Source: Spisula solida (Eukaryota > Mollusca > Bivalvia > Venerida > Mactridae). From it: 64,000 bases of DNA. The notes beneath the pieces were generated by a model, which was not told the DNA's origin, ran no database searches, and was given only the letters and a program-made list of their open reading frames with translations. Each line of letters opens with the position of its first letter. Positions within the stretch are counted from its first letter, which is position 1. Made by a program: the position numbers and the translations under genes. The stretch is taken from contig OX365945.1 in NCBI GenBank assembly GCA_947247005.1, forward strand, positions 34,712,551 through 34,776,550, written 5' to 3'. This document shows positions 13,464-24,808 of the stretch, piece by piece.

Positions 13464-16400
13464 TACATGCAACTGTCATTAAACTCAACGCTGTATATCT
13501 TTTTTAAAGATATTTCTTGTTTCAAATACGTTTCATGTGAAGAAAGTAGACATGTTTGATTGAGCGGAAGGTCGCGTTATTGTCAAAACGTGTTGACTTG
13601 TTCTGTAACATACGTGGGCACCAGTGCAATGCCAATGGCTTTCTTCAAGCCAGCCGGGTGGCGTCATTGAAGTCAAATTTTACATCCCGAATTCGGAAAA
13701 AGTATCTGTCAAAAAGTGACATGATTTGACGTCATTCCAACCCGAATATTTGCTGATAAACCCTCATTTAGATGCAATGTTTTTAGGTCCACGTCTTGTA
13801 GGAAAGACTGGGAGTTCTAATCGAAACGATATAATGACTGATTAGCATATGTAATCATGTTGAGGATCTATAATTTCTCTACAACATAAACAGTGAACTT
13901 TTGACAATAAAAACGAACGACGAAACTCCTGTCGTACAAGTTTAATTCTGGTAATTATAAAGACATCCCTTATTGGCGTGGGTATTGATTGAATAGTAAA
14001 TATGTTTTTGCACATCTGTTTTTTTCTGAGCAGAAATAATTCATACTTAGTTAAAGAAACAGTACTACTACTAAAAAGTGGCGGAAAACTATTGAAATAT
14101 TGAGTGTTTTAGTACATGTAAGAATAAACGTCATTTTTATTAACTAAAGTCCTTTTATATTCTACCACTGAAAGTTCAAAAACGAGACTTCAATGTAAAA
14201 TATAATATAAGCTTAAAGTTCATGGCTTCTGGAATTTCGTATAAGGGTAAATTACCTGGTGGATTATATTTACGAGTTAACCATGTAGAAAAGAAAATAC
14301 TAGTATATGTTATAGCCCTAATTATGAACTACACAATTCATACAGGATATACTAGGAGCTTTTTTAAGGTCCAGAAAAGTTTCAAATAAGTGCTAGCTTA
14401 CGCTTAAAATAGATTAATAACATAAAATAAAACTTATAGAGCACTTTTGCTGAAACTTAAAAAACGCCTTCAAAAAACACAAATAGCCAGATTGGACTAT
14501 CGCTGTAAGCAACAGTTTATTGATCTTGATCTGAAATTTTGAACTAGAGAATTGTTCTATCAACTTAACATTTATCATTTATTTAAAATGACGATTAGTT
14601 ATTTCACATTAAACGCCGTGAAAATAGGATGGATTAAATGCGTTCAAGTACGAGATATAATTCGTCAAAAGCGTGCAGAAAATGATCTTTGTTGGCAAAA
14701 AACTAACGCTTTGGTGACACACATCTCTAAAAATTAGTTGAGGAATGACCATGGTTTGTATAACTGAATATTAAATGGGAGCACAACAGAACCATCCTTA
14801 AACATCCGTGGTAAGTGAAGAATACCCTGGTGAACGAGAATGATCAGAACGGACTTGGATATAAACACGTTTCCTTTATGATTACAACCACTTTCTACAA
14901 TTATTTTCCGAAGCACGCTTCGTCTCGATAGAAGCTGGTTTATTTCTCTACAAAATGGCGACGTTCCCTTTTCGAAGTAATGACGTGCCGTTCAAGTAAT
15001 GCAATTCGAAATTTTTGGCGCAATTTATAAATAGCTATTTTGCCTCGTAGGTCGAGTTGGAAAATACCTGTTTCAGAACGGGAACTTCGATAGAACGAAG
15101 CGTTCTTGAATAGTTGAATTGCACAGAATGAATGGTCACGTACATTTTGAATTACTTGGATTATATATAATTGAGATGATAGGAAATTACTTGACATATT
15201 GTATGAATAGAGTACAATGTATACGAAATTACCGGAAATCGTGAATAAAATATTAGCCAAGAAACATTGTCTGAATTCCGAATATTATATTCTGAAATAG
15301 TGTTTAAATACATGTATCAGCTTATCGCTAAGCAGCAGCGAATCTTCAAGATACTAAAATAACAGTTTGTGCGTTATTCACGTAAAGTTCATTCACAAAC
15401 TTGATGACAAATAAAATCGTAAATGTCACTTGCAATGCATTTTCATGTAAAAACGATTTGAAGAAGCTAAAAGCTAGTTCGTTGCTCGCAAGCTATTTAC
15501 GGAAATAAAGTCAATGATACTTGAAACGTTCCAGATATAACCAATATTTGCATATAAATGATTGCAAGAATATCTGAGACTGTTTCTACTTTAAAGCCCA
15601 GGTCGCTGACATAATTCAGAATATCACCAAAGTAATCTAAATTCAGTTAATAGACATTCACCCAACTGTGTTATTGCAAATATAGTCAGCATAACATCCA
15701 ACAAGTGACGACACCTATGTCTAGAACAGTCAATTAATCAACACCAGTTTCCTCGTCTCCGACTATCCAGGAAATATATTGACTTATCAGCAACATTATG
15801 CTACCAGGATCAGTATGATTTATTTTCCAATCTCATCATTTGGTCAAAACAGCTGTTATCCCGAAATGGTGAATTTTGACACCACACGTATTTGACCAAA
15901 CTAATGAAAGTGTCTGTTACTGGATATTGTAAAGCTAATAAATCAAAACTTAAGCACAATGTTGTTTCAACACAGTATTTCAAGTACCGTCGTTGTATAT
16001 AGCAGCGTCTGTAAGATTACAGACAGAGTTTATCTATTTACAGATGCGACTCTTAAACGACCTGGAGAGAGTGTTAAACAAGCTGTGTTCAGTCGTATGA
16101 AAGATGCCTAGGTCATGGGTAAATGATGCTATACACTGGTGTTTTCCATCACTATATAATAAACATTTGGTACTTATCTGCTGTCCCACACAGCAGTCGA
16201 GTCTTTTATTAGTTTGTTCTCACATTACACAAGCAATAGTTGCATTAACGTGCACAGTTACACCCAAATGTTGAATGCATGCTACCATGAGTTGCTGAAT
16301 AGTCGAATGTGATTCCTATGGAACGTTTATGGGATTAGTCAGAGAGAGGAAAAATATCAACATGAAAAACAAACCAGTCATGCGTAGACATTTAGAACAA

Positions 16401-16679
16401 AGTCCCCATTGATGAATGTGCCATCATCGACGTGAAAATTGTTGTTTTGCAATTGCAATATGTGTACGATTAAAGCCCACGGCGGTTGTTCCATATCTGG
16501 AACTAAGTTCACTACTGTTTTGATTGCCAGTTTCTTGTAACTGAGTGTTACATGTAATTTACAACATTTCAACAAATAGGATTGTTATTAAGCTAGGGTT
16601 CGAGCGGAAAAATCTTATAGAGTAAAAAACGTTGCGTTAATGACACTTGTGTACCACTTATTCTAGTCGTCACCAAACA

Positions 16680-17367
16680 TTCTAACACGATCTGCGGATT
16701 AATCCATTAAATATAGAGCGGACCTGGCCATATTTTATTACCCCCATAAAACATGGTATCAAATTGGCTGTTACTATTTACGCCCCGTATCACGTGACAT
16801 ATTTATGAATGAATGAACGTAAAATTTATAGTAAATCTTCACCGAAACGCGATGACAAGACAAGATGCACGGGTTTCCAGTGCTACAGCTATGGCGCATC
16901 TATTTTTAGAAACTCCAATATAATCTCGAAACTATGTTTCATAAAAACTTCTGATAATCAATTCATTTATATTTTTCATTTCATTAAATAGCTACCCTAT
17001 ACTCGTGCTATTAAAATTGTTTCAATGTTTAAAATGTGTTATTTCCTTCAGAAATCACGAAGGTCGTTTTCATTAACGAGGGAGGTAATTGTACCAACTA
17101 ATAAGCCACTCAATTTCAGCGTGGAATTATGTTAAATGTCAAATGGGTGAAAATGGAATGCGCGCAGTTAAATAGTGCGGGATATTATCGTGTTTAGAAT
17201 CGAAATAAAAACTCTGTTCTTGTATTTTGTCGGTGAATAAAACACGGGCACTCGTTCGGATGCGGAAAATTAAATCACGAGCACTCGTGATTTAATTTTT
17301 CCGCATCCGAACTCCTGCCCATGTTTTATTCACCGACAAAATACGCGAACAGATTTTTATTGCTTAA
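16680..17367. mobile_element. Foldback-type insertion private to Q1
   Basis: Q3 reads GTCACCAAACAATAAATGATG without interruption at about 55000. Q1 has 688 bases between ACCAAACA and ATAAATG. The right quarter of the insertion is a near-perfect palindrome, listed separately. I could not identify a target duplication or symmetrical outer ends for the whole insertion, so the exact class is open. Confidence 0.65.
17201..17363. repeat. Near-perfect palindrome, arms about 70-80 bp
   Basis: The centre is at 17282-17283 inside CACGAGCACTCGTG. The arms extend outward through TAAATC, CGGATGCGG, AACACGGGC, TTTTGTCGGTGAATAAAA and TCTGTTC, with few mismatches and single-base gaps. The loop is essentially absent. 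Such a sequence can form a cruciform in DNA or a long hairpin in RNA, and it is typical of foldback or miniature inverted-repeat elements. Confidence 0.9.
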
Positions 17368-19118
17368 ATAAATGATGTCCACCAGTGCATCTCTCGGTAT
17401 TTAGTCACACAGAGCTGGTGGGAAATACTGCTGGTCTTCCTCAAACAAGCTGAACCGCCTCCTTACATGCTTGCTTACAATGCTTTGAATTTTTCCTTTC
17501 CGGGTGCTATGTAGGTTTTCGATTTTTTGGTAAAGATTGTGATTACGTGATAATTAACACAAAAGATTTATAATACTCCACCAGAAAACTTTTGACTTGA
17601 CATTCACGTCGTAGGTTTTATTCGGCTTATAAACAATAAAATGGAATAATGTTACTGGTGTTGTATTACGATAGTTTTTACTGCACGTCTGCAAAGTTCT
17701 ATATACTAAATCTAAGAGCGAACACATCCCAACAAACAAGTGTAAAAAATATTCAAAATTGATTGTAGAAAATTTACTTTCTTGGCAAAAGAACTAACAC
17801 ATCAGTAATAGTACACGTATTTCAAAATATTAGTACATGTATTTCAAAATATGGTCAATCCGTTATTGACGTTGACGATATTTTGAAATTTTATTAGGAA
17901 ATGGGAACACTACAGAAGGGACATTAAATTTTGCCTTTAGATGAATAACCCCATTATGACTGATGGTAATACTAGTAGTTAATACATTCATATCAACTGC
18001 ATCTTATAAAGCTGACCACACATTGTTTCATCTTGTGCCTCTGAGTCGGTCTGACAAATTACGTTTGTATAACATATGAGCCAGTCTCCAGGAAAACCTG
18101 CTATTTTGACAAATATATTGATGTTGATAATTTCTATAGTTTTAACGGATTATGTTATTGAAGCAAAATGCAAAAGACATTTTGTTAGTATCTTGAGTTT
18201 TAAGGAAGTTACAGCTGTTTTTGTAGAGACCCTATTTGGTGATTTTTGCGCGACGTCACAAACGTCATTGAAACGTTATTCGACGTTATTGTAACAAGAA
18301 TTTCCAAATTAATCCAATTGATTAATTCTTGACACAAACCGTCCAAAATAGTATCATATTTTAGAATTTTGTTTTAATTTTTAAAATGTAAATCACAATC
18401 AAAATGGTTTGAATTCAGACAAAGGCTACTACTGTTTTAAACAACTAACTAATCGTTTTTCTCAATCGGAGTACTTTTCTGAAATTGGTCATCATAGCAA
18501 CGAAGTATGTGATTTCGATATAAGTCATGATAAATATTAAAGCTAATGTAACGAACAGCGGTTTCGTTAAACTCCATGCAGTATTATATATTACTCATTT
18601 CTCGTTCGGAAGGGGAGACCACCGTGGTTTGATTTAAGATTCGCACTAAGTCTGTTCGTACCAGGAAGTAACATAATACCGATTTGTCTATTATGTTAAT
18701 ATTCAATTAAATAGTGCATGTCGAGTCAAGATTTATGTTTTCATAGTGTATTTGCATCAAAAAATACTTCTATTAATTTGGTATTAGTCCGTAAAACACG
18801 TTGAAACTTTATACTTTTATCATACTCATGTAGACGCTTTTAAATCGTATTCCCCGAAAGTCATGGTTCTTGAACGCATAGGGAAATTGCCTTTCATAAA
18901 TATTTACTTCGCTTGAAATTCAGAAGTCCTTAGACAGTTGTTTTGGTTGTTATCAATTAAGAATATTACACTCTTGCTATTTAGACCCATAATTCAAGCT
19001 AGGAGCCCTCCGGTAGTCTCAAAATCATGGTTATCTAATAGACGCTCATTAAATGTAGCCAAACGAGGCGCTTATTAAACATTTGGCGATGATTACTGAA
19101 ATACGCCGACTAGATATA

Positions 19119-19144
19119 TGACGTCACAGAATAAGCTTATATAA
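19119..19144 (+). promoter_or_regulatory. Putative LTR promoter: CRE palindrome plus TATA box
   Basis: TGACGTCA (19119-19126) is a perfect cAMP-response-element palindrome. TATATAA (19138-19144) follows 11 bases downstream. The start site would be expected about 25-30 bases after the TATA box, near 19170. Sequence shows the motifs; promoter activity is inferred. Confidence 0.6.
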
Positions 19145-19340
19145 GGCGGTATTCGACTGAAATTCGTCATTCGTATGCTCACCAATCTCGGAGAGGGAAC
19201 GCAGTAGTTACTTGCAGTAGTTAGTTTTAGATTTATTGTAATTCTGCTACGAGACTGTTGAACTTTGGTTGTTCGGATAGTTAGATAGTAGTTTGTAGGT
19301 AGTTGAAGCCTGTTGATAGGAGCTTGGCAGTACCTCTATA

Positions 19341-19790
19341 TACGGAATCGTCCTACTCGCAAGGGTGCTCGATTGGGCATAGTTGGTATTGCTGAGTTTT
19401 AGATAGTTGATAGCGTAGTCTGGCTGAAGCTTCGTGCAGAGCCGCTATGTACGGAATCGTCCAACTCGCAAGGGTGCTCGATTGGGCATAGATGGTACTG
19501 TTTGGTTTTGGTTAGTCTAGTTGAGGTTGGTTGTGTTGTCTTGGTTCGAACTTGGTGATTCCTCTATTTACGGAATCGTCCAACTCGCAAGGGTGTTCGA
19601 TTGGGCATAGTTGGTATTGCCGAGTTTTTAGTTAGTTGATAGTAAGTCTGGCTGAAGCTTCGTGTGGTGCCGCTATATACGGAATCGTCCTACTCGCAAG
19701 GGTGCTCGATTGGGCATAGATGATACTGCTAGGTTTTGGTTAGACTAGTTGAGATTGTGAAAGTTGATTACATTGCTAGAACGAAGTGAT
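19341..19790 (+). repeat. A-B-A-B tandem repeat inside the solo LTR (228-bp unit, two copies)
   Basis: A core starting TACGGAATCGTCC, then ACTCGCAAGGGTG and TCGATTGGGCATAG, occurs at 19341, 19450, 19569 and 19678. The spacings are 109, 119 and 109. The sequences after cores 1 and 3 match each other (GTCTGGCTGAAGCTTCGTG), and those after cores 2 and 4 match each other (GGTTTTGGTTAG). The unit is therefore a 228-bp dimer that was duplicated. The array lies just downstream of the predicted start site. Confidence 0.9.
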
Positions 19791-20825
19791 AATTCTGTTA
19801 GACCAGCGTTTGGCTCTTGCTGTCTGCGTAGTTAGAATAACGTGGCATCTGAGAGTATGTCTTTTGTGGGTGTTTGAGGTAGCGTGTTTCCAGTGGTTTG
19901 GACTACAGTGGATTTTGTTCGTCTGGTTAGGTGGTTAGGGCGAACAACTGTTAGTGGTAGCTGGAAACGTTACAAGTTTCCACAAGGTGTCTCGTTGTTC
20001 AAAGCTGAGTCATACGTGAACCTGAGTAAGGTTCACGGGTGTTGTTCTACTGGTTTGAAGTTGTATTGTTGAGTTACGCAGCTGTGTCTGGAGAATCTGT
20101 TTGCTGATTCTGGTATATTCGGTATACACCACGGTACGTTTGAACTATTCTGAAGTTGACTTGTTCAAAACTCACTATCTTTCACTCGTAAGCTCTTAGA
20201 CATATGTTTGGCAAGGTTATAGATCCCACTGGTATATAGGTGATTCTTTGTATATATTGGAATGAATTAAGTGTGTTGTTGTTTGTCGACATACGTTTGT
20301 TTTTAAAACTAGTACGTTGCAACTATACTCCCAGGACGGGTTCAGAGATAGAGTCCCTGCACGTTACACTAAGATATAGTACTATATGGGTAAAATACTT
20401 AAAGTAGAATCAATAGATTTTTTCTCATTTTAAAGCTTTTTATAAACCTTGTTACATAATAGTAATTACATAATGTCAAAATAGCAGGATTTCCTGGAGA
20501 CTGGCTCAAATATAATATTGATTCTGACATAGTGTAATTATTTTTTCACACATTAATTTTCTACTCCAATACGTAATTGTTACGCACATTTTACATTACC
20601 TCGGATGATATAATTGAAGTGACAGGAAATTGTTTGACAAATTTCGGATTTCTCTTTATTCTGTGTAACGAAACAACGAAACCAGGAAGTAGATTATAAA
20701 CATTTATTAATCTTATATCGACAGTATATACAAAATTAACGGAAACCATCAATAAATTATATATTAGCCAAGATACAAGTTTATTGAGAATGAGTACAAC
20801 ATACATCACTATAATATAATATATA

Positions 20826-22135
20826 CGAGGGCCACTTAAAACGTATTAATCGGTGGCCGATAATACGTTTAATATTCAATAAATGTGTATAAAAGTGGAC
20901 ATTTTCTGAAAGATACAACCTTTGCCTAGCTAACCAATAAAATAATATTGCAATCGATAAAATATCCTTTCACCCATGTGACATTGAACCGATAGGGGTA
21001 TGAAACACTGGAATTGCGAGAAATTAGGTATATTAATAGACGTAAGGGTTGATATTAATGGCCATAATTTATATAATTTTTATCCGATTGATTTGCAATT
21101 TGCAGATTTCATGCACCGTATACTTGTTTAACTAGTGCTGGGTCAACATTATTGTTTGGACAGTCTAAGTGGATTTAGTTGTACAAGGAATCTGCCATGT
21201 TCGAAATACTCCAAGAACTGCATTTTGCTGGGACGGTACCCTATACGTTGTTGCTGCATGGTACTACCATACGTCTTAAGTGTAAAAGTCAAACATGTAG
21301 ATTGTTTACACATGTAGATATGTTACTATCTTTCACATGATAACTTTGTCCTGAATTATTCATAATTTGTTCTTTACTACAGCCAAAAGAATATGATCAC
21401 GTGACCAAAAAAATACGTATTTAAGATTTATGACGTCATATCCCTAATACAATAATACAGAAAACAAAAATAAAAGCACATGATAGTAATTTTATATAAG
21501 ACGAATTACATGAAATTGACAACATTTAAAATAACATTACCCCACCCACTTTTTAAAAGTTGGACTCGATCATAAAATGTTGTTGTAAAAAATAAAATTG
21601 AGGTAGAAATGACTAAAATCGCCCGACGAATGAAACTACATATAATAATCTAGAAAAACTAACATATTAAGAATAAATAACTGTTTATTTACCTAGTATA
21701 TATCTAATATTAATTAGGGTGTAAGTGTGGTATTTTGAGTCTCGTGTGTGACTTGTTTATATTGCTATTGTTGGATAATAATTTACTGTTTTCAAAATTA
21801 TGGATTGTCATTGAAGAGTAAAATGATATATATTGCAAATGATATCAATTTAATTTCAGTAAGTCTGAATGACATTTGATAACAACGCTCAGAAATCGTA
21901 TGAGCCCATATAACACAATTTTCTTAACACATTTATGAGGTATTTGTGTCCAGTGCTTTAAACCATGTCCTGTTATAATATCAATAAAATGGAAATGCTT
22001 TAATATTAAATGATGAAACTACCACGAATGTCTAGCTGAGGGATTGTTCCTTGAGAAAATGTACAGTTTTCATATACTCAGAGGCAAATATGTTGATTTA
22101 TCGCCAACTGATTAATACTTTTTAAGCGGCCCTCG
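20826..22135. mobile_element. Mariner-like inverted-repeat element, 1,310 bp, no recognisable transposase
   Basis: The left end is CGAGGGCCACTTAAAACGTA. The right end, read inversely, is CGAGGGCCGCTTAAAAAGTA, with similarity continuing for about 40 bases. TA flanks both ends (20824-20825 and 22136-22137). R3 has an uninterrupted site at about 56630. CGAGGG ends, the TA target and a length near 1.3 kb fit mariner. I looked in both directions for transposase motifs and found none I trust. The 60-codon frame at 21135-21317 is unrecognised. Confidence 0.8.
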
Positions 22136-22137
22136 TA

Positions 22138-24808
22138 TTATTAAGTTTGTGTTGGTAAAAAATGACCCATAATAGTCTCAAAGTTGTCGGTCAGAATTCC
22201 GAACATGTTGAAATTGTTTAAATTATAAGGTGTTCATAAATTGTATCTTCAAGATACGCCAGAAACGTATGTGCATTATTCAATGAATAAACCATCGTAA
22301 ATGTCTCATGCAATGCATGTTCATGCATAAAAATCTGATTTAGAAAAACTTCGATCTTTGGAACTAATGGGTACATTAATTCTGAATTTACGACCAAGAC
22401 AAGATATTGCTATTAAATGGGTTTTTACAGTGTACACTATCACAGGAAAGAATGGAATGCAATGTCAAGAATACATGATACGTTCTGCGTTGTAATATAA
22501 ATCAGGAAAACCAGCAATAAAGAAAATGGCCGACTTTGGTGCCTGTGAATGGTCAATCCATTAACACCGGTTTATTCCCCAAAAGTTGTACAGACAAACT
22601 GTCGTAGTACATGATGCACGTGCAGAAATTCTTTATCATTCTGAATATTCTCTCTCCCATTCATGAGTGCAAACTGGATATTTGTGGAAAAGTTTATTTC
22701 GTCTCACAACAAGAGCATGAATGATATTGATACCTTGAAATTAATATACACAGTTTTGCAATCGCATTAAAATCAGACCCTAATATTTGATCCATTCCTT
22801 TACGCTGTTAAAGGTCTGACGATCGCTAGCGCACAATGACGTCACGTAGCCTTAACAGTCTTCACTGCTTTTTCTGATTTGAGAAAGAAGATATTTGATT
22901 AGATGACGTAAAGTTCAAATCGACTTGACCCCATACAGAGCAATAAAAGGAATACCCTACTATCCTAAGGTTTCGGAGACATAACCATATACATACTAGT
23001 ATTGCTTTTGTTGGAAATAATATGACTAACGTGGTTCTCAATGGTTGTTCTCGTTAATCTCAGGCCTGATATTTCCATTTCTGAAACGTGACATTCTACG
23101 AATTCTGACAGACAAGCCCAGACAGTTTTGCTATATTATTAAATGGAATGCACCAATTCTTCATCGTCGGAAATGACAGTATTGATGCATGGTACAAATT
23201 CACCGGAGTCTACTTTCTTTTCATGTAATATAAAGTATCGGAAACACTATTTCGTGCCTCATAATATCGACACTAACGAGTGGATGGCAACGTCTGCCGC
23301 CGACTATATATGAAATATTTCGTTTTATTTTAGACTCGATTGTAGGTTCTACGTATATACGTTTTGTCATCTGTGAAGATATATACTTGATTCTCATCGA
23401 CCCGATCCTTCTCATCGACCCGAGCCCTAGTTATTTTGGCCGAATATACGCACCTGCTGCGGTGGCTCCTATCCATAACATATGCAAGTTTGATGGTGGA
23501 CTATGTCCTGTTGCTGGAGCAGTATGCACACAAGTCATAAAACAATTTTTGTTCACTGTGTACAACCAACCTTGAAAAATCCTTATTTGAGAGAGCAGTA
23601 AAACCTAAACTTGTAACAATGTTTTTTTGTTTTTGTCCATATTTTTGTCAACACATTTGTCTACATTTATCAAAGTCTGTGAATAGCATATATGATGAAG
23701 AAACTATATATTGCAACTGTGTTTATTAAAGACTTAATCATAGACTGACCAATTAGAGGGATGCGGCGGATGAGAAAGTTTCAAAATGACGTAGGCTCTT
23801 GACTAGTACATGAACCTGCTTTACAGTAAATATTTTAAAATAAAAGCTATTTTGCGGCAAAACAAAATTCATTTTACAATAGTTCAGTAATTTGTCAGTC
23901 AGTAAATACAAATTAGTTACAGAACAAACGTTTCAAATTGTGCATGCAAGGTTGTTAACTCTACAGGTAACTGTATCATTGATTAAGTGAGAAAAAAAAC
24001 ATTTTTGTTGTAAAATTTATATCTTCATGACAAGGTAGATTTGAAAGGAATTGACTAGATTTTTCAAGGTATCAAAAACCAGAATTGGCATTCGATATCT
24101 TCAAAACATTGTTTCAAATACTTCCATGCAAAATCCCATCGCAATTAATCAACTAGTTAAAAAGTTATGCCATGACTGTATTTCACGGTGTCCACCCTAT
24201 CACTGAGGTGCATTCAATAAGAAACAAAAATAGAAATATTTAGGCTATGTCGTATTTACCGTTGTGTATAAACATAGCAATGGGGTAAAATTAAAGAATG
24301 CAACAGTTGGAACAGATTTAACTGTATGACATATGTTAACTTCATAAAATGTATACGTTTAAGCCGAACAACAAATCAGCTGCATATTCTATTGTCAAAA
24401 TGACTCCATGTTTGTCAGAATGTTTCGAATGGCCGTTTTTGTGAAAGCGATTTTCATTGGTTTATTTTATACTCTCACCAATGAAAATGACCGTTAGAAA
24501 ACGGTCATTTTCGCTAAAACCCACAATGACAGTCCCTACAGCATTTTACGTCGTCGAAAATTGTAAGCAAAATTTAAACTTTGAATTATATCGTATGAAG
24601 ATAACTTTAAGCATGTTTTCAAATGCTTTCAATGCTCCTACGTGTTTTTTTGTTCACCTACAGCCCTAAAAAGATAATAAATGCTGTAAATGTTGTAAAT
24701 TATGATAAACAAAATGCACCCAAGTGACTGTTTGGCTCAATGCCTATGTAATCAACCTTGTTATGAAAATATAAATTTTACAAAACATCTTTAAAATTTT
24801 TAAATCTT
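22138..24808. repeat. Middle of R1, non-coding duplicated DNA
   Basis: This stretch aligns with 56640-60107 of R3 and partly with 34900-35580 of R2. It contains anchor AAATGTCTCATGCAATGCAT at about 22300. The minus-strand frame 23221-23415 reappears in R3 (58410-58685) only because the copies are young. I see no gene signals. Confidence 0.75.
24437..24516. repeat. Two adjoining hairpins
   Basis: AATGACCGTT-AGAA-AACGGTCATT at 24486-24509 is a perfect 10-bp stem with a 4-base loop. Just upstream, ATTTTCATTGGT pairs with ACCAATGAAAAT. The outer GCGATTTTCATTGG can alternatively pair with the region ending TCATTTTCGC. The same structure is kept at 59750-59820 in R3. Confidence 0.7.

Larger units (their letters stand above)
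1..14690. repeat. Tandem composite unit, block P copy 1 (P1), non-coding
   Basis: This is the first copy of the long block P. Its opening bases (TGTTCCTTCATAGACCGG) recur at 37921 and nearly unchanged at 63133. Most of the block aligns in order with 37921-49190: 1000-3600 with 39400-41700, 5800-7160 with 43300-44490, 8560-11280 with 44520-47210 and 13520-14690 with 47220-49190. Copy-private segments are 2725-3005, 5095-5800, 7165-8560 and 11290-13520. All reading frames are short, and they are not kept between copies beyond what recent duplication gives. I see no host gene. Stretches not listed separately hold only this duplicated AT-rich DNA. Confidence 0.85.
14691..17990. repeat. Block Q copy 1 (Q1), non-coding
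   Basis: Q1 aligns from GGTGACACACATCTCTAAAA onward with Q2 (31061) and Q3 (52501). Shared landmarks include CACTTGCAATGCATTTTCAT (15424), CAACACCAGTTTCCT (about 15745), AGCAGCGTCTGTAAGATT (about 16000), GAGAGAGTGTTAAACAAGC (about 16062) and CAAAGTCCCCATTGATGAAT (16396). Q1 lacks the roughly 110-base insertion shared by Q2 and Q3, and it carries its own insertion at 16680-17367. Confidence 0.85.
18547..20368 (+). mobile_element. Solo LTR (1,822 bp) of an LTR retrotransposon
   Basis: The insertion starts TGTAACG and ends CGTTACA, a 7-base inverted terminus with the TG...CA ends of LTRs. It is bracketed by a CTAA target duplication (18543-18546 and 20369-20372). The sister element at 55716-56321 retains a single CTAA and reads straight through, which proves insertion. 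No gag, protease or polymerase reading frame is inside, so this is best explained as a solo LTR left by recombination between two LTRs. A non-autonomous short element is the alternative. A promoter-like CRE plus TATA pair lies about 570-600 bases in. Plus orientation is inferred from that promoter. The 62-codon frame at 19884-20072 is not recognisable. Confidence 0.75.
18077..20508. mobile_element. 606-bp TA-flanked inverted-repeat element, split by an LTR insertion
   Basis: The left end TGAGCCAGTCTCCAGG continues for about 34 bases to GCTATTTTGAC. The right end is its inverted copy ending at 20508. The left flank is TA (18075-18076), and the right flank has mutated to AA next to TATAA. Removing the nested insertion and one target copy (1,826 bases) leaves exactly 606 bases, the same length as the intact sister at 55716-56321. 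The short frame at 18076-18294 begins in the inverted repeat and is probably accidental. This is a non-autonomous DNA transposon. Confidence 0.8.

Noticed and set aside
14221..14387. Plus-strand frame starting MASGISYKGKLP, vaguely galectin-like, with a counterpart at 47881
   Set aside because: The P2 copy begins GTG instead of ATG, carries a one-base insertion that changes the end, and most differences between copies alter the amino acid. No splice signals or conserved galectin residues follow. It behaves as non-coding duplicated DNA.
19341..19790. Possible CRISPR array (four spaced repeats)
   Set aside because: The sequence is eukaryotic, the intervals (109 and 119 bases) are far too long for spacers, and alternate intervals are homologous to each other.
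21330..21360. Codons for H-D-N followed by hydrophobic residues, reminiscent of a mariner catalytic block
   Set aside because: The frame stops almost immediately and no other transposase motif is in register, so it is most likely chance.
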